From Olsenella profusa (lineage in GTDB: Bacteria; Actinomycetota; Coriobacteriia; Coriobacteriales; Atopobiaceae): a DNA stretch of 53,932 bases. The notes beneath the pieces were generated by a model. It was not told where the DNA came from. It did no database searches and saw only the letters and a list, made by a program, of their open reading frames with translations. Shown here piece by piece: positions 39,360 to 47,609 of this stretch. How positions within the stretch are numbered: the stretch's first letter is position 1; each line of letters opens with the position of its first letter. Where the stretch lies: assembly GCF_016900315.1 (NCBI RefSeq), contig NZ_JACSNQ010000014.1, forward strand, positions 1-53,932, written 5' to 3'. The position numbers and the translations under genes are program-made.

Positions 39360-40303
39360 GCGCGCCGGGCCCCGTCGTCTGCGTGGTCGGGCCCACGGCC
39401 TCGGGCAAGAGCGCCCTGGCCGAGCTCGTGGCCGAGCGCCTTGGCAGCGCGGTCGTCTCGGTCGACGCCATGCAGGTCTACCGGGGCATGGACGTCGGCA
39501 CGGCCAAGACGCCCGCCGCCGAGCGGCGCGTGCCGCTGCTCATGGTCGACGTGGCGGACCCCACCGAGGACTACTCGGTCCAGCGCTTTCAGGAGGCGGC
39601 GCGCTCCTGTGTGGACGCCCTGCTCGCCGAGGGCCGCACGCCGGTGCTCTGCGGCGGGACGGGGCTCTACCTCAACGCGGTCGTCGACGAGATGGCGTTT
39701 CCGGCGGGGGAGCGCGGGGGCGGAAGCCGCGCGTCCTACGAGGAGCTGGCGCACGAGCGCGGCGCCGCGGCCCTGCACGCCCTTCTCGCCGAGCGCGACC
39801 CCAGAAGCGCCGAGCTCATCCACCCCAACAACGTCCGGCGCGTGGTGCGCGCCCTCGAGATGCTCGACGAGGGGGTCTCCTACGCCACGCAGCACGAGGG
39901 CCTGCACGAGCGCGCCGCGCACTACGACGCGCGGGTCTGGGGCCTCACGATGGCACGCGAGCGGCTCTACGAGCGCATCGACGAGCGGGTGGACGCGATG
40001 GTGGCCTCCGGGCTCTTCGACGAGGTCCGCGCCCTGGCGGGGCGGGGCCTCACCGCGGACTCCACCGCCGGCCAGGCCATCGGGTACAAGGAGGTGCTCG
40101 GCGCGCTTGCCGGGGAGACCTCCGCGGAGGAGGCCGTCGAGCTCGTGAAGCGCCGGACGAGGCGCTACGCCAAGCGTCAGCTCTCGTGGTTTCGCCACGA
40201 CGGCCGGGTCCGCTGGATAGACCTTGACGAGGCGAGCCTTGCGCAGGCCGCCGACCTCGTCTGCGCCGAGCTCGGGGAGGGGGCGGGCGATGGGTCGCTT
40301 TAG
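39356..40303 (+). CDS. miaA: tRNA dimethylallyltransferase MiaA
   Basis: A 315-residue enzyme that transfers dimethylallyl to A37 of UNN-decoding tRNAs, the step before MiaB. The P-loop GPTASGKS is at residues 12-19, followed by SVDAMQVYRGMDVGTAK and the CGGTGLYLNA stretch; the C-terminal KRRTRRYAKRQLSWFR is typical. The ATG overlaps the miaB stop. hflX starts 14 bases before its end. Confidence 0.95.
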   Translation: MSAPGPVVCVVGPTASGKSALAELVAERLGSAVVSVDAMQVYRGMDVGTAKTPAAERRVPLLMVDVADPTEDYSVQRFQEAARSCVDALLAEGRTPVLCGGTGLYLNAVVDEMAFPAGERGGGSRASYEELAHERGAAALHALLAERDPRSAELIHPNNVRRVVRALEMLDEGVSYATQHEGLHERAAHYDARVWGLTMARERLYERIDERVDAMVASGLFDEVRALAGRGLTADSTAGQAIGYKEVLGALAGETSAEEAVELVKRRTRRYAKRQLSWFRHDGRVRWIDLDEASLAQAADLVCAELGEGAGDGSL

Positions 40304-41666
40304 GCCGCAGTCCACCGCGCCGGTCCCGGAGCGGGCGATCCTCGTGGGCGTCGACCTCGGGCGCTCCGAGTGGGGCGTGGAGGAGTCTCTCGCCGAGCTC
40401 GCGCGGCTTGCCGAGACGGACGGCGCCGAGGTGGTCCTCACGATGACGCAGCGCCTTGACGCGCCCGTGCCCAAGACCTTCATCGGCAAGGGGAAGGTGG
40501 AGGAGCTCTGCTCCTACGTGCGCAACCTCGACGCCGACGTGGTGATCTTCGACGACGAGCTCACGCCCTCCCAGCAGGCGAACCTCGAGAAGATCGTCGG
40601 CGAGCCGGTCAAGATCATCGACCGCACGGCGCTCATCCTGGACATCTTCGGCGTCCACGCCAAGACGCACGAGGGCCGGCTCCAGGTGCAGCTGGCCCAG
40701 CTCCAGTACGTGCTGCCACGACTGCGCGGCATGTGGAGCCACCTCGTGGGCGAGCAGACGCGCGGCGGCATCGGAAGCCGCTTCGGCCAGGGCGAGAGCC
40801 AGCTCGAGGTTGACCGAAGGCTCGTGCGCTCGCGCATCTCGACGCTGCGACGCGAGCTCGAGCGGCTCGAGCGCAGGCGAGGCGTGCAGAGCAAGGCGCG
40901 CTGGGACTCCGGCGTCTGGCGCGTGGCGCTCGTCGGCTACACCAACGCCGGCAAGTCGACCCTCTTGAACCGCCTGACCGGGGCGGACGTCTACGTGCGC
41001 GACGAGCTCTTCGCCACACTCGACCCCACCACGCGCGCCCTCGAGCTCGAGGAGGGGCGCAAGATCACCCTCACCGACACGGTCGGCTTCATCCAGAAGC
41101 TGCCGACGATGCTCGTGGAGTCCTTCAAGTCGACGCTCGCCGAGGTGCGCGCCGCCGACCTCATCCTGCTGGTGGTGGACGCCTCCGACCCGCATCGCGA
41201 GCTGGAGATCGAGGCGGTCCGCTCGGTGCTCGCCGACATCGACGCCGCCGAGATCCGCTGCGTGACCGTGCTCAACAAGGCGGACCTGCTCGACGAGGAG
41301 GAGCTGCGCGCGGCGACGCTGGCCCACCCGGACGCGCAGGTCATCTCAGCGCGAGAGGGCACGGGCATCCGTGGCCTGCTCTATCGCGTGGCCCGCGAGG
41401 CGGCGAGCGGCAGCGTCACCGTGACGGTGCTCGTGCCCTACGAGAAGGGCCTGCTCATGAAGATGGTGCACGAACGCTGCCAGGTGATGCGGGAGCGCTA
41501 CGTCCAGGAGGGTCTGCTCGCAACCGTGAAGGCCGACGAGCGCATGGCCCGCACGCTCGCCCCCTACGCGGTGGGTGGGCAGGAATCAGGCGAGGAGCAT
41601 GGTGAGGGCCAGCAGGACGGGCTGGTGGACCACGTAGACCACGAGGGCGTGGCGCCCGACGAATGA
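40290..41666 (+). CDS. hflX: GTPase HflX
   Basis: A 458-residue ribosome-rescue GTPase. The HflX N-domain is followed by the glycine-rich linker GRGEQ-like segment (EQTRGGIGSRFGQGESQ) and a G domain with G1 GYTNAGKS, G3 DTVGFI and G4 NKADL. The normal fold ends near LAPYAVG; the last about 30 residues are a polar tail that runs 81 bases into the convergent membrane gene on minus. The ATG at 40290 lies in the end of miaA, giving the familiar miaA-hflX pair. Confidence 0.93.
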   Translation: MGRFRPQSTAPVPERAILVGVDLGRSEWGVEESLAELARLAETDGAEVVLTMTQRLDAPVPKTFIGKGKVEELCSYVRNLDADVVIFDDELTPSQQANLEKIVGEPVKIIDRTALILDIFGVHAKTHEGRLQVQLAQLQYVLPRLRGMWSHLVGEQTRGGIGSRFGQGESQLEVDRRLVRSRISTLRRELERLERRRGVQSKARWDSGVWRVALVGYTNAGKSTLLNRLTGADVYVRDELFATLDPTTRALELEEGRKITLTDTVGFIQKLPTMLVESFKSTLAEVRAADLILLVVDASDPHRELEIEAVRSVLADIDAAEIRCVTVLNKADLLDEEELRAATLAHPDAQVISAREGTGIRGLLYRVAREAASGSVTVTVLVPYEKGLLMKMVHERCQVMRERYVQEGLLATVKADERMARTLAPYAVGGQESGEEHGEGQQDGLVDHVDHEGVAPDE

Positions 41667-42344
41667 GAGGGGCGCCACGTGCGCCTCACGTGCCCAGGCG
41701 GGGTAGCCCCTCTGCCCCCACCGCGCCCCGAGCGCGGCGCCGGCAAGGTACATGAAGAGGTAGGGGAGGAGCGGGTAGTAGTCCCCCGAGGAAAAGCCTC
41801 CCCCGGGAAGCCCGAGCCAGGCGAGCCACGGCGTCTCGTAGAGGGCGGGGGGCAGCTCCACGGAGAGCGGGCCGAGCCCCACGGTGCCGCGCGAGATGCC
41901 CTGAAGGGCGAGAAACGCCACAAAGAGGACGAGGGCGGCCACGCGCCCGCGCGGAAGCGCGCCGACGCGCGAGAGGGCCCAGGACACGAGCGTGCAGGCG
42001 GCCATGCAGTAGATGATGCCGAACGAGATGGGCGTGTCGACGGCGGCAACGGTCGTGACGACCCAGATGGCGAGCGCGACGGCGGCGTAGGAGAGCCCGC
42101 GCCTCAGGTTGCTGCGCGAGAGCGGGCACATGCAGCCGGCCACGAAGAGGAACGTCCACGAGATGCTCGCCCGCCAGACGTCCTGCAGGGGTGGGGCGAA
42201 CCACGCCAGCGGAACGCCGGCGAGGAAGCGCAGGTCGTAGCAGAGGTGAAAGAGCACCATCGAGACGACCGAGAAGCCGCGCACGACGTCGAAGACGCCG
42301 ATGCGCCCATGCGTCCGCGCCGCCTCGCCCCCAGACTTTCCCAT
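41586..42344 (-). CDS. heparan-alpha-glucosaminide N-acetyltransferase-like membrane protein (DUF1624 family)
   Basis: A 252-residue protein with about seven membrane helices. The start RIGVFDVVRGFSVVSMVLFHLCYDL matches the catalytic-domain opening of the HGSNAT_cat/DUF1624 acyltransferase-like family, and FVGRHALVVYVVHQPVLL is the typical end. Substrate unknown; a role in modifying a surface polysaccharide is only inferred. It begins 4 bases after lexA and is probably co-transcribed with it, so it may be SOS-linked. Its 3' end overlaps hflX tail-to-tail by 81 bases. Confidence 0.8.
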   Translation of the reverse strand: MGKSGGEAARTHGRIGVFDVVRGFSVVSMVLFHLCYDLRFLAGVPLAWFAPPLQDVWRASISWTFLFVAGCMCPLSRSNLRRGLSYAAVALAIWVVTTVAAVDTPISFGIIYCMAACTLVSWALSRVGALPRGRVAALVLFVAFLALQGISRGTVGLGPLSVELPPALYETPWLAWLGLPGGGFSSGDYYPLLPYLFMYLAGAALGARWGQRGYPAWAREAHVAPLSFVGRHALVVYVVHQPVLLALTMLLA

Positions 42345-42348
42345 GACG

Positions 42349-43002
42349 CTACGAGACGGAGCGGATGAGCGCCGTGACCCGGCCGAGGATGGTGGGGTTG
42401 TCCGCGTAGATGGGCTCCATGGTGTCGTTTTCCGGCTGCAGGCGGATGCGGCCCTGCTCGCGGTAGAAGGTCTTGACGGTGGCCGAGTCATCGATCAGCG
42501 CCACGACAATCTCCCCGTCATGGGCGTCGTGCTGCTCCTTCACGACGATGTAGTCCCCGTCGAAGATGCCGGCGTTGATCATGGACTCCCCGCGCACCCG
42601 GAGGATGAAGGAGCTCGAGTCCCCCACGATGGAGGTGGGCAGGGTGAGCGTGTCCTCGATGTTCTGCTCGGCCAGGATGGGGGTTCCGGCGGCCACGCGT
42701 CCGACGAGCGGCAGCGTGATCGAGTTGCGGTTGACGTCCTGCGAGACGCTTGCGAGCCCGGGGTCCGTGGCGGGGGCGCCCTGGCCTCCCATAACCTCGA
42801 TGGTGCGGGGCTTCTTTGAGTCTCGCTTGATGAGGCCCTGCTCCTCCAGCACCTTGAGGTGCATGTGGACGGTGGAGGGGGAGGCGAGCCCGACCGCGGC
42901 GCCAATCTCGCGCACCGAGGGCGGATAGCCGTGCTCGGCGGAGTAGGCACGGATGAAGTCGTAGATTGCGAGCTGCCGCTTACCGAGCTTTCCTTTTGCC
43001 AT
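42349..43002 (-). CDS. lexA: SOS repressor LexA
   Basis: A 217-residue repressor. The winged-helix DNA-binding domain spans about 1-65 (SVREIGAAVGLASPSTVHMHL). The self-cleavage site is A105-G106 (VAAGTP), with catalytic S140 in RGESM and K177 in TVKTF, so it is complete. The ATG at 43002 follows GAAGGAGGC; the longer frame overlaps the promoter region. It is divergent from the LysM gene, with LexA-type sites in the shared gap and at recA. Confidence 0.96.
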   Translation of the reverse strand: MAKGKLGKRQLAIYDFIRAYSAEHGYPPSVREIGAAVGLASPSTVHMHLKVLEEQGLIKRDSKKPRTIEVMGGQGAPATDPGLASVSQDVNRNSITLPLVGRVAAGTPILAEQNIEDTLTLPTSIVGDSSSFILRVRGESMINAGIFDGDYIVVKEQHDAHDGEIVVALIDDSATVKTFYREQGRIRLQPENDTMEPIYADNPTILGRVTALIRSVS

Positions 43003-43027
43003 GGTGCCTCCTTCTCTCTGTGAGCCC

Positions 43028-43056
43028 ATGATACGACAGTTTCTGCGTTTCTGCAA
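43028..43056 (-). promoter_or_regulatory. lexA promoter
   Basis: On minus, TTGCAG (43056-43051) and TATCAT (43033-43028) are separated by 17 bases. A LexA-like site AAACATCTGTTC (43055-43066) overlaps the upstream edge of the -35 box, consistent with autorepression. Confidence 0.75.
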
Positions 43057-43117
43057 ACATCTGTTCGTTTTCTCTTGACACGAACAAGCGTACTATCATA
43101 ATAAGGTACAGACGTTC
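43055..43117. promoter_or_regulatory. LexA operator cluster between lexA and the LysM gene
   Basis: Three near matches to GAAC-N4-GTTC, each with one mismatch, occur at 43055-43066 (AAACATCTGTTC), 43082-43093 (GAACAAGCGTAC) and 43106-43117 (GTACAGACGTTC), spaced 27 and 24 bases. The middle one lies between the -35 and -10 boxes of the LysM-gene promoter, as at recA. Confidence 0.75.
43075..43102 (+). promoter_or_regulatory. promoter of the LysM (YneA-like) gene
   Basis: A perfect TTGACA (43075-43080) and CATAAT (43097-43102) are separated by 16 bases, enclosing a LexA-like site. It lies about 90 bases before the ATG at 43192. Confidence 0.75.
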
Positions 43118-43191
43118 TGTTTCGAACGAGAATTTCTGTCCGGTCGCCTCGATATAACCGTCCCAGCACAGTCAAGCGAAAGGGGACAGCG

Positions 43192-43644
43192 ATGAACAAC
43201 CTCACCACGCCAGCCGGCCTCCCGGCCTTTGACGGCACCGCCGCGCTCAGCGCCCGCTCCCGCAGGCCCCGGCTCGTCCTCATCGAGGGCGGGCGCACGG
43301 CCGAGGGCGCGTCCGACGTCGCCCGGCGGCCTCAGGAGCTCTCGCTGCGCCAGTCCGCCCTGTTCGTCGCCTGCGGCGTCGCGCTCGTCTGCGCCCTCGC
43401 CCTGGCCTCCGTCGTCTCAGACGCCCTGCGCGCGCAGGGTGGAGCCGCATCCCTGAGCGCGCTTCCCACCGAGACTGTCGTCGTTCAGGAGGGTGACTCC
43501 CTCTGGGGCATCGCCGAGGGACGCATCCCGCAGGGCGTCAGCACGGCCGAGCTCGTCTCCTGGATCCAGGAGCGCAACGGTCTCACGGGCGGTCTCGTCA
43601 CGCCCGGCCAGCGCCTGCAGGTCCCCGTGGCCTCGCTCGGCTAG
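43192..43644 (+). CDS. LysM membrane protein, probable SOS cell-division inhibitor (YneA-like)
   Basis: A 150-residue protein: cytoplasmic N-terminus, one membrane helix (about 58-80) and an extracellular LysM domain (about 95-147, VVQEGDSLWGIAEGRI...GQRLQVP). This layout, a divergent position beside lexA and a LexA-controlled promoter match Bacillus YneA and its actinobacterial counterparts, which delay division after DNA damage. The function is inferred from layout and context; the sequence itself only shows a LysM membrane protein. AAAGGGG precedes the ATG. Confidence 0.82.
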   Translation: MNNLTTPAGLPAFDGTAALSARSRRPRLVLIEGGRTAEGASDVARRPQELSLRQSALFVACGVALVCALALASVVSDALRAQGGAASLSALPTETVVVQEGDSLWGIAEGRIPQGVSTAELVSWIQERNGLTGGLVTPGQRLQVPVASLG

Positions 43645-43771
43645 GCTCGCCCTCTTTTCCGCCCTGTTTCACGGTGCGCGGCCCTTTCCAGTTGGTTTCG
43701 AGTCGGCGCCGGGTGGCGAGATTTGAACGTTTTGTGATACCTTCTCTGTTGCGTTCCAACAAGGAGGTTAG

Positions 43772-44221
43772 ATGCGCTGTCCCAAATGCGGTTGCGATGA
43801 GTCGAAGGTCGTCGACTCGAGGCCCTCGGAGAGCAACGATGCCATTCGTCGTCGTCGCGAGTGCACGAGCTGCGGCTTTCGGTTCACGACCTACGAGCGC
43901 TGCGAGGAGGTCCCCCTCGTCGTCATCAAGCGCGACGGGCACAAGGAGCCCTTCGACCGTCAGAAGCTGATGCGCGGCCTCGTCACGGCCACGGTCAAGC
44001 GTGACGTCCCCATGTCAGCCCTTTCTGGCCTCATTGACGACATCGAGTCGGCGCTGCGCGACGGCGGCCGCACGGAGGTCTCGTCGGTTGACCTGGGGAG
44101 CATGGTGCTCAAGCGGCTCGTCTCCATCGACAAGGTCGCCTACGTACGCTTTGCCTCCGTCTACCGTGACTTCAAGGACGTGGACGAGTTCAGCGAGGAG
44201 CTGAGGAGCCTGAATGACTGA
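43772..44221 (+). CDS. nrdR: transcriptional repressor NrdR
   Basis: A 149-residue regulator of ribonucleotide reductase genes. It has an N-terminal zinc ribbon (CPKCG at 3-7 and CTSCG further on), [18 protein letters not shown], and an ATP-cone domain ([20 protein letters not shown]). The ATG follows a perfect AAGGAGG. No ribonucleotide reductase gene is in the window. It overlaps dut by 8 bases, giving an apparent dNTP-control pair next to the SOS genes. Confidence 0.95.
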   Translation: MRCPKCGCDESKVVDSRPSESNDAIRRRRECTSCGFRFTTYERCEEVPLVVIKRDGHKEPFDRQKLMRGLVTATVKRDVPMSALSGLIDDIESALRDGGRTEVSSVDLGSMVLKRLVSIDKVAYVRFASVYRDFKDVDEFSEELRSLND

Positions 44222-44660
44222 CGAGCGCATCGACCTTCCCATCAAGCGCCTTGACCCCTCCGTCGAGCTGCCCAGCTACGCCTATGCCGGTGATGCCGGG
44301 CTTGACCTGCGTGCCAACGAGGACGTAACCCTGGCCCCGCACGAGCGCCGCCTGGTCTCCACGGGGCTAGCCGTCGCCATTCCCGAGGGCTTTGCCGGCT
44401 TCGTGCAGCCCCGAAGCGGACTCGCCCTCAATCAGGGCCTCTCCATGGCGAACACGCCGGGCCTCGTGGACTCCCACTATCGCGGCGAGCTCAAGGTCTG
44501 TGCCGTCAACCTCGATGACGAGAAGCCCATCACCATCGAGCGCGGCGAGCGCATCGCCCAGCTCGTCATCCAGCGCGTCCCCACGGTCACGCTCGTCGAG
44601 GTTGACGAGCTCGACGAGACCGACCGCGGCGCGGGAGGATTTGGCTCAAGCGGCGTCTGA
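44214..44660 (+). CDS. dut: dUTP diphosphatase
   Basis: A 148-residue trimeric dUTPase that keeps uracil out of DNA and supplies dUMP. All five motifs are visible: [37 protein letters not shown] and [10 protein letters not shown]. The ATG lies within the end of nrdR. It complements the dCMP deaminase at 11471 in making dUMP. Confidence 0.95.
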   Translation: MTDERIDLPIKRLDPSVELPSYAYAGDAGLDLRANEDVTLAPHERRLVSTGLAVAIPEGFAGFVQPRSGLALNQGLSMANTPGLVDSHYRGELKVCAVNLDDEKPITIERGERIAQLVIQRVPTVTLVEVDELDETDRGAGGFGSSGV

Positions 44661-44684
44661 TCGTTTCCCTGACGTCGTCGGAGT

Positions 44685-44713
44685 GCGGTCCCGGAGGGGC
44701 CGCGTATTGTTTT
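44685..44713 (+). terminator. terminator after dut
   Basis: Arms GCGGTCCC (44685-44692) and GGGGCCGC (44696-44703), with one G-U pair and a 3-base loop, are followed by GTATTGTTTT. It separates nrdR-dut from the permease gene; a role as attenuator of the latter is also possible. Confidence 0.7.
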
Positions 44714-44742
44714 CGGCAATTTGAGAAGAGGTAACCAGAAGC

Positions 44743-46062
44743 ATGGACAAGTTCTTCCATCTCACCGAGAGGGGGACGTCTGCCGGGACGGAGCTTCGCG
44801 CCGGCCTGACGACGTTCCTGGCGATGGCCTACATCATCATCGTCAACCCCTCCATCCTCAGCGCCGCGATGCCCGACGTGCCCTACGGCGCCATCGTCAC
44901 GGGTACCTGCGTGGGCGCCGCCGTCATGACCGTCCTGATGGGCCTCATCGCCAACAGGCCGCTCGCCTGCGCCTCGGGCCTCGGCGTCAACTCCATGATC
45001 GCCGTCGCCGCCACCGGTGCCTGCGGCGGTGACTGGCACGCCGCCATGGGCATCATCTTCGTCGAGGGCGTCGCCATCCTCATCCTGGTGCTCTGCGGCC
45101 TGCGCGAGGCGATCATGGACGCCATCCCCGTCTCGCTGCGTCACGCCATCTCCGTCGGCCTCGGCCTCTTCATCGCGATGATCGGCCTCTCCAACGCCGG
45201 CATCATCGTCAACGACGCCGGCACCCTGCTCGCCCTCGGTGACGTGACCAACGCCGCCTTCATCGTCGGCATCATCTCCATCATCGTCACCATCGTGCTC
45301 GAGGCCTTCCACGTGAAGGGCTCCATCCTGCTCGGCATCGTGATCGCCGTCATCTGCGGCATCCCCCTCGGCGTCACCCAGGCGCCCGCCGGCATCGTCT
45401 CCACGCTCGACTTCACCACCTTCGCCGCCCCGTTCCAGTCCGACGCCAACGGCGTCATGGGCATCGCCAAGGTCGTCACCAACCCGACGCTGCTCGTGCT
45501 TGCCTTCTCGCTCATGATGTCCGACTTCTTCGACACCATGGGCACCGCGATGGCCGTGGCCAAGCAGGGCGACTTCCTGACCGAGGACGGCAACGTCGAG
45601 AACATCCGTGAGATCTTGATCGTCGACTCCGCCGCGGCCGCGGTCGGCGGCCTCTTCGGCGCCTCCTCGATCACCACCTTCGTCGAGTCCACCTCCGGCG
45701 CCGCCGACGGCGGCCGCTCGGGCCTGACCTCCATCACCACCGGCGTGCTCTTCCTGCTCGCCGCGTTCTTCTCGCCGCTCATCGCGTGCGTGAGCTCTGC
45801 CGCCACCTGCGGCGCGCTCGTGTACGTCGGCTACCTCATGATGGGCGACGTCAAGGGCATCGACTGGTCCGACCTGCTCGAGGGCTTCCCGGCGTTCATG
45901 ATCGTCGCGAGCATCTGCATGACCTACTCGATCTCCTCCGGCATCGGCCTGGGCTTCATCGCCTACGTGATCACCGCCGTCGTGACCGGCCAAGTCAAGA
46001 AGGTCCGCCCGCTCATGTGGGTTGCGGCTATCGCCTTCCTGATCTACTTCCTGGTGGCGTAG
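44743..46062 (+). CDS. NCS2 family purine permease (AzgA/PbuG-like, guanine/hypoxanthine)
   Basis: A 439-residue membrane transporter with about 12-14 helices. It begins MDKFFHLTERGTSAGTELRAGLTTFLAMAYIIIVNP, typical of the AzgA-like branch, and carries GLGVNSM, SDFFDTMGT and GASSITTFVEST. Substrate is inferred as hypoxanthine, guanine or adenine by proton symport. No purine-riboswitch fold was recognised upstream. A strong terminator follows. The ATG has a GAGGTAA region ahead. Confidence 0.88.
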   Translation: MDKFFHLTERGTSAGTELRAGLTTFLAMAYIIIVNPSILSAAMPDVPYGAIVTGTCVGAAVMTVLMGLIANRPLACASGLGVNSMIAVAATGACGGDWHAAMGIIFVEGVAILILVLCGLREAIMDAIPVSLRHAISVGLGLFIAMIGLSNAGIIVNDAGTLLALGDVTNAAFIVGIISIIVTIVLEAFHVKGSILLGIVIAVICGIPLGVTQAPAGIVSTLDFTTFAAPFQSDANGVMGIAKVVTNPTLLVLAFSLMMSDFFDTMGTAMAVAKQGDFLTEDGNVENIREILIVDSAAAAVGGLFGASSITTFVESTSGAADGGRSGLTSITTGVLFLLAAFFSPLIACVSSAATCGALVYVGYLMMGDVKGIDWSDLLEGFPAFMIVASICMTYSISSGIGLGFIAYVITAVVTGQVKKVRPLMWVAAIAFLIYFLVA

Positions 46063-46077
46063 CGCACGCCGCCTGCC

Positions 46078-46112
46078 GGGCCCGGGCGCAGCGTGCGCCC
46101 GGGCCCTTTTTT
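46078..46112 (+). terminator. rho-independent terminator
   Basis: A perfect 13-bp stem GGGCCCGGGCGCA (46078-46090) / TGCGCCCGGGCCC (46094-46106) with a 3-base loop is followed by six T residues. Confidence 0.95.
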
Positions 46113-46148
46113 CTACCCCAGCCCTGGCCCCAGGAGAAGGGAGCTCCC

Positions 46149-47450
46149 ATGAGCGCACGCGAGCGCGAGCTCATCGGCGTCGACGACCGGGTCTCGGTCG
46201 GGCGCGCCATCCCGCTCGGCATCCAGCACATGATGTCGATGTTCGGCTCCACGGTGCTTGTCCCCGTCCTCACGGGGCTCGACCCCAACGTCGCCATCAT
46301 GTGCTCGGGCATCGGCACGATCTGCTACCTGCTCGTCACCGGCAACAAGATCCCGAGCTACCTGGGTAGCTCCTTCGCCTTCATCAGCCCCATCCTCGCG
46401 GTGGGCGCCACGCGCGGGCTCGCGGCAGCAATGTCGGGCGTCATCGTCGCCGGCCTGGTGTTTCTCGCCGTGGCGGGCATCATCAAGCTCGTCGGCACCG
46501 GCTGGCTCGACCGGCTGCTCCCCCCGGTGCTCGTCGCCTCTGTCATGGTCGTGATCGGCGTCGGCCTCTCCGCCACGGCGGCCGAGATGGCCTTCACCAC
46601 CACGGCCGCGGACGGCACTGTCGCCTTCTCCGGCGTCGGCGCCGTCGTGGCCGCCGTCACGCTCCTTGCGGCGGTGGTCTTCTCGAGCATGGGCGGCATC
46701 ATCGGGACGGTGCCGGTGCTCCTGGCGATCATCGTGGGCTACGTCATCTCGCTCGCGCTCGGCCTCGTTGACTTTGCGCCCGTGGCCGAGGCCGCCTGGG
46801 TCGGCCTCCCGCACGTCTCCATGCCTGTCTTCGACCCCGGCGCGATCGCGCTCGTGGCGCCCGTCGCCGTGGTCGTGGTCATCGAGCACATCGGCCACCT
46901 GCTCGCCGTCGGTGAGATCGTGGGCAAGGACTACCGCCCCATGCTGCCGCGCTCCCTTGCCGGCGACGGCATCTCCACCTGCATCTCCGGCTTCCTCGGC
47001 GGCCCTCCCACGACCACCTACGCCGAGAACATCGGCGTCATGAGCGTCACGCGCGTCTACTCCACGCAGATCTTCTGGTACGCGGCCGCATTCGCCCTTG
47101 TGGTGGGTGGGTTCTGCCCCAAGCTCGCCGCGCTCATCCAGTCCATCCCGAGTCCGGTCATGGGCGGCGTGAGCCTGCTGCTCTTCGGCCTCATCGCCTC
47201 CAACGGTCTGCGCATGCTTGTCTCGAACCGCGTCGACTTCGACGTCAACCGCAACCTGATGATTGCCTCCGTCGTCATCATCCTCGGCGTCGGCATGGAG
47301 ACCTCGGGAATCTCCATCCCCATAGGTGACTATACGCTGCCCGGCATGGCCACCTCCACGCTCGTCGGCATACTGCTGAACCTCATCCTCCCGCAGGCGC
47401 CTGCCGACGCCTCGGCCGAGAACTCGGCTACCGGGGAGGGCAAAGACTAG
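46149..47450 (+). CDS. uraA: uracil/xanthine permease (UraA-like NCS2 transporter)
   Basis: A 433-residue membrane transporter of the nucleobase-ascorbate branch, distinct from its neighbour. It shows GIQHMMSMFGSTVLVP, the SSFAFISP half-helix, the EHIGHLLAVGE motif whose Glu binds the base, and GGPPTTTYAENIGV. GGPPTTTYAENIGV favours uracil specificity. The ATG at 46149 follows AGGAGAAGGGAG. Two different nucleobase importers side by side suggest salvage-based growth; apt is at 51677. Confidence 0.9.
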   Translation: MSARERELIGVDDRVSVGRAIPLGIQHMMSMFGSTVLVPVLTGLDPNVAIMCSGIGTICYLLVTGNKIPSYLGSSFAFISPILAVGATRGLAAAMSGVIVAGLVFLAVAGIIKLVGTGWLDRLLPPVLVASVMVVIGVGLSATAAEMAFTTTAADGTVAFSGVGAVVAAVTLLAAVVFSSMGGIIGTVPVLLAIIVGYVISLALGLVDFAPVAEAAWVGLPHVSMPVFDPGAIALVAPVAVVVVIEHIGHLLAVGEIVGKDYRPMLPRSLAGDGISTCISGFLGGPPTTTYAENIGVMSVTRVYSTQIFWYAAAFALVVGGFCPKLAALIQSIPSPVMGGVSLLLFGLIASNGLRMLVSNRVDFDVNRNLMIASVVIILGVGMETSGISIPIGDYTLPGMATSTLVGILLNLILPQAPADASAENSATGEGKD

Positions 47451-47482
47451 GTCTTCCCCAGCAGCAGACACGGGCATGGCAT

Positions 47483-47514
47483 CCCGGCGTACCGCAAGGC
47501 GACACGCCGGGTTT
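47483..47514 (+). terminator. terminator after uraA
   Basis: Arms CCCGGCGT (47483-47490) and ACGCCGGG (47504-47511) with a 13-base loop are followed by TTT. The loop and short T run make it moderate. Confidence 0.6.
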
Positions 47515-47519
47515 GCCGT

Positions 47520-47548
47520 CAAAATGTTGGTGACGTACTTTCATTTTG
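47520..47548. promoter_or_regulatory. inverted repeat upstream of trxB (possible operator)
   Basis: CAAAATG (47520-47526) and CATTTTG (47542-47548) form a perfect inverted repeat centred in an A+T-rich patch about 75 bases before trxB. A -35-like TTGGTG (47527-47532) lies between the arms. It could be a redox-regulator operator; no known consensus was matched. Confidence 0.45.
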
Positions 47549-47609
47549 GCGTTAGGGAAGGGGAGAGCGGGGTATCTCTCAACAAAGGAAACTCTGAAAG
47601 GGGACTGAC

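Noticed and set aside
44704..44742. Purine riboswitch before the NCS2 permease
   Set aside because: The leader after the dut terminator is under 40 bases and shows no three-way junction.
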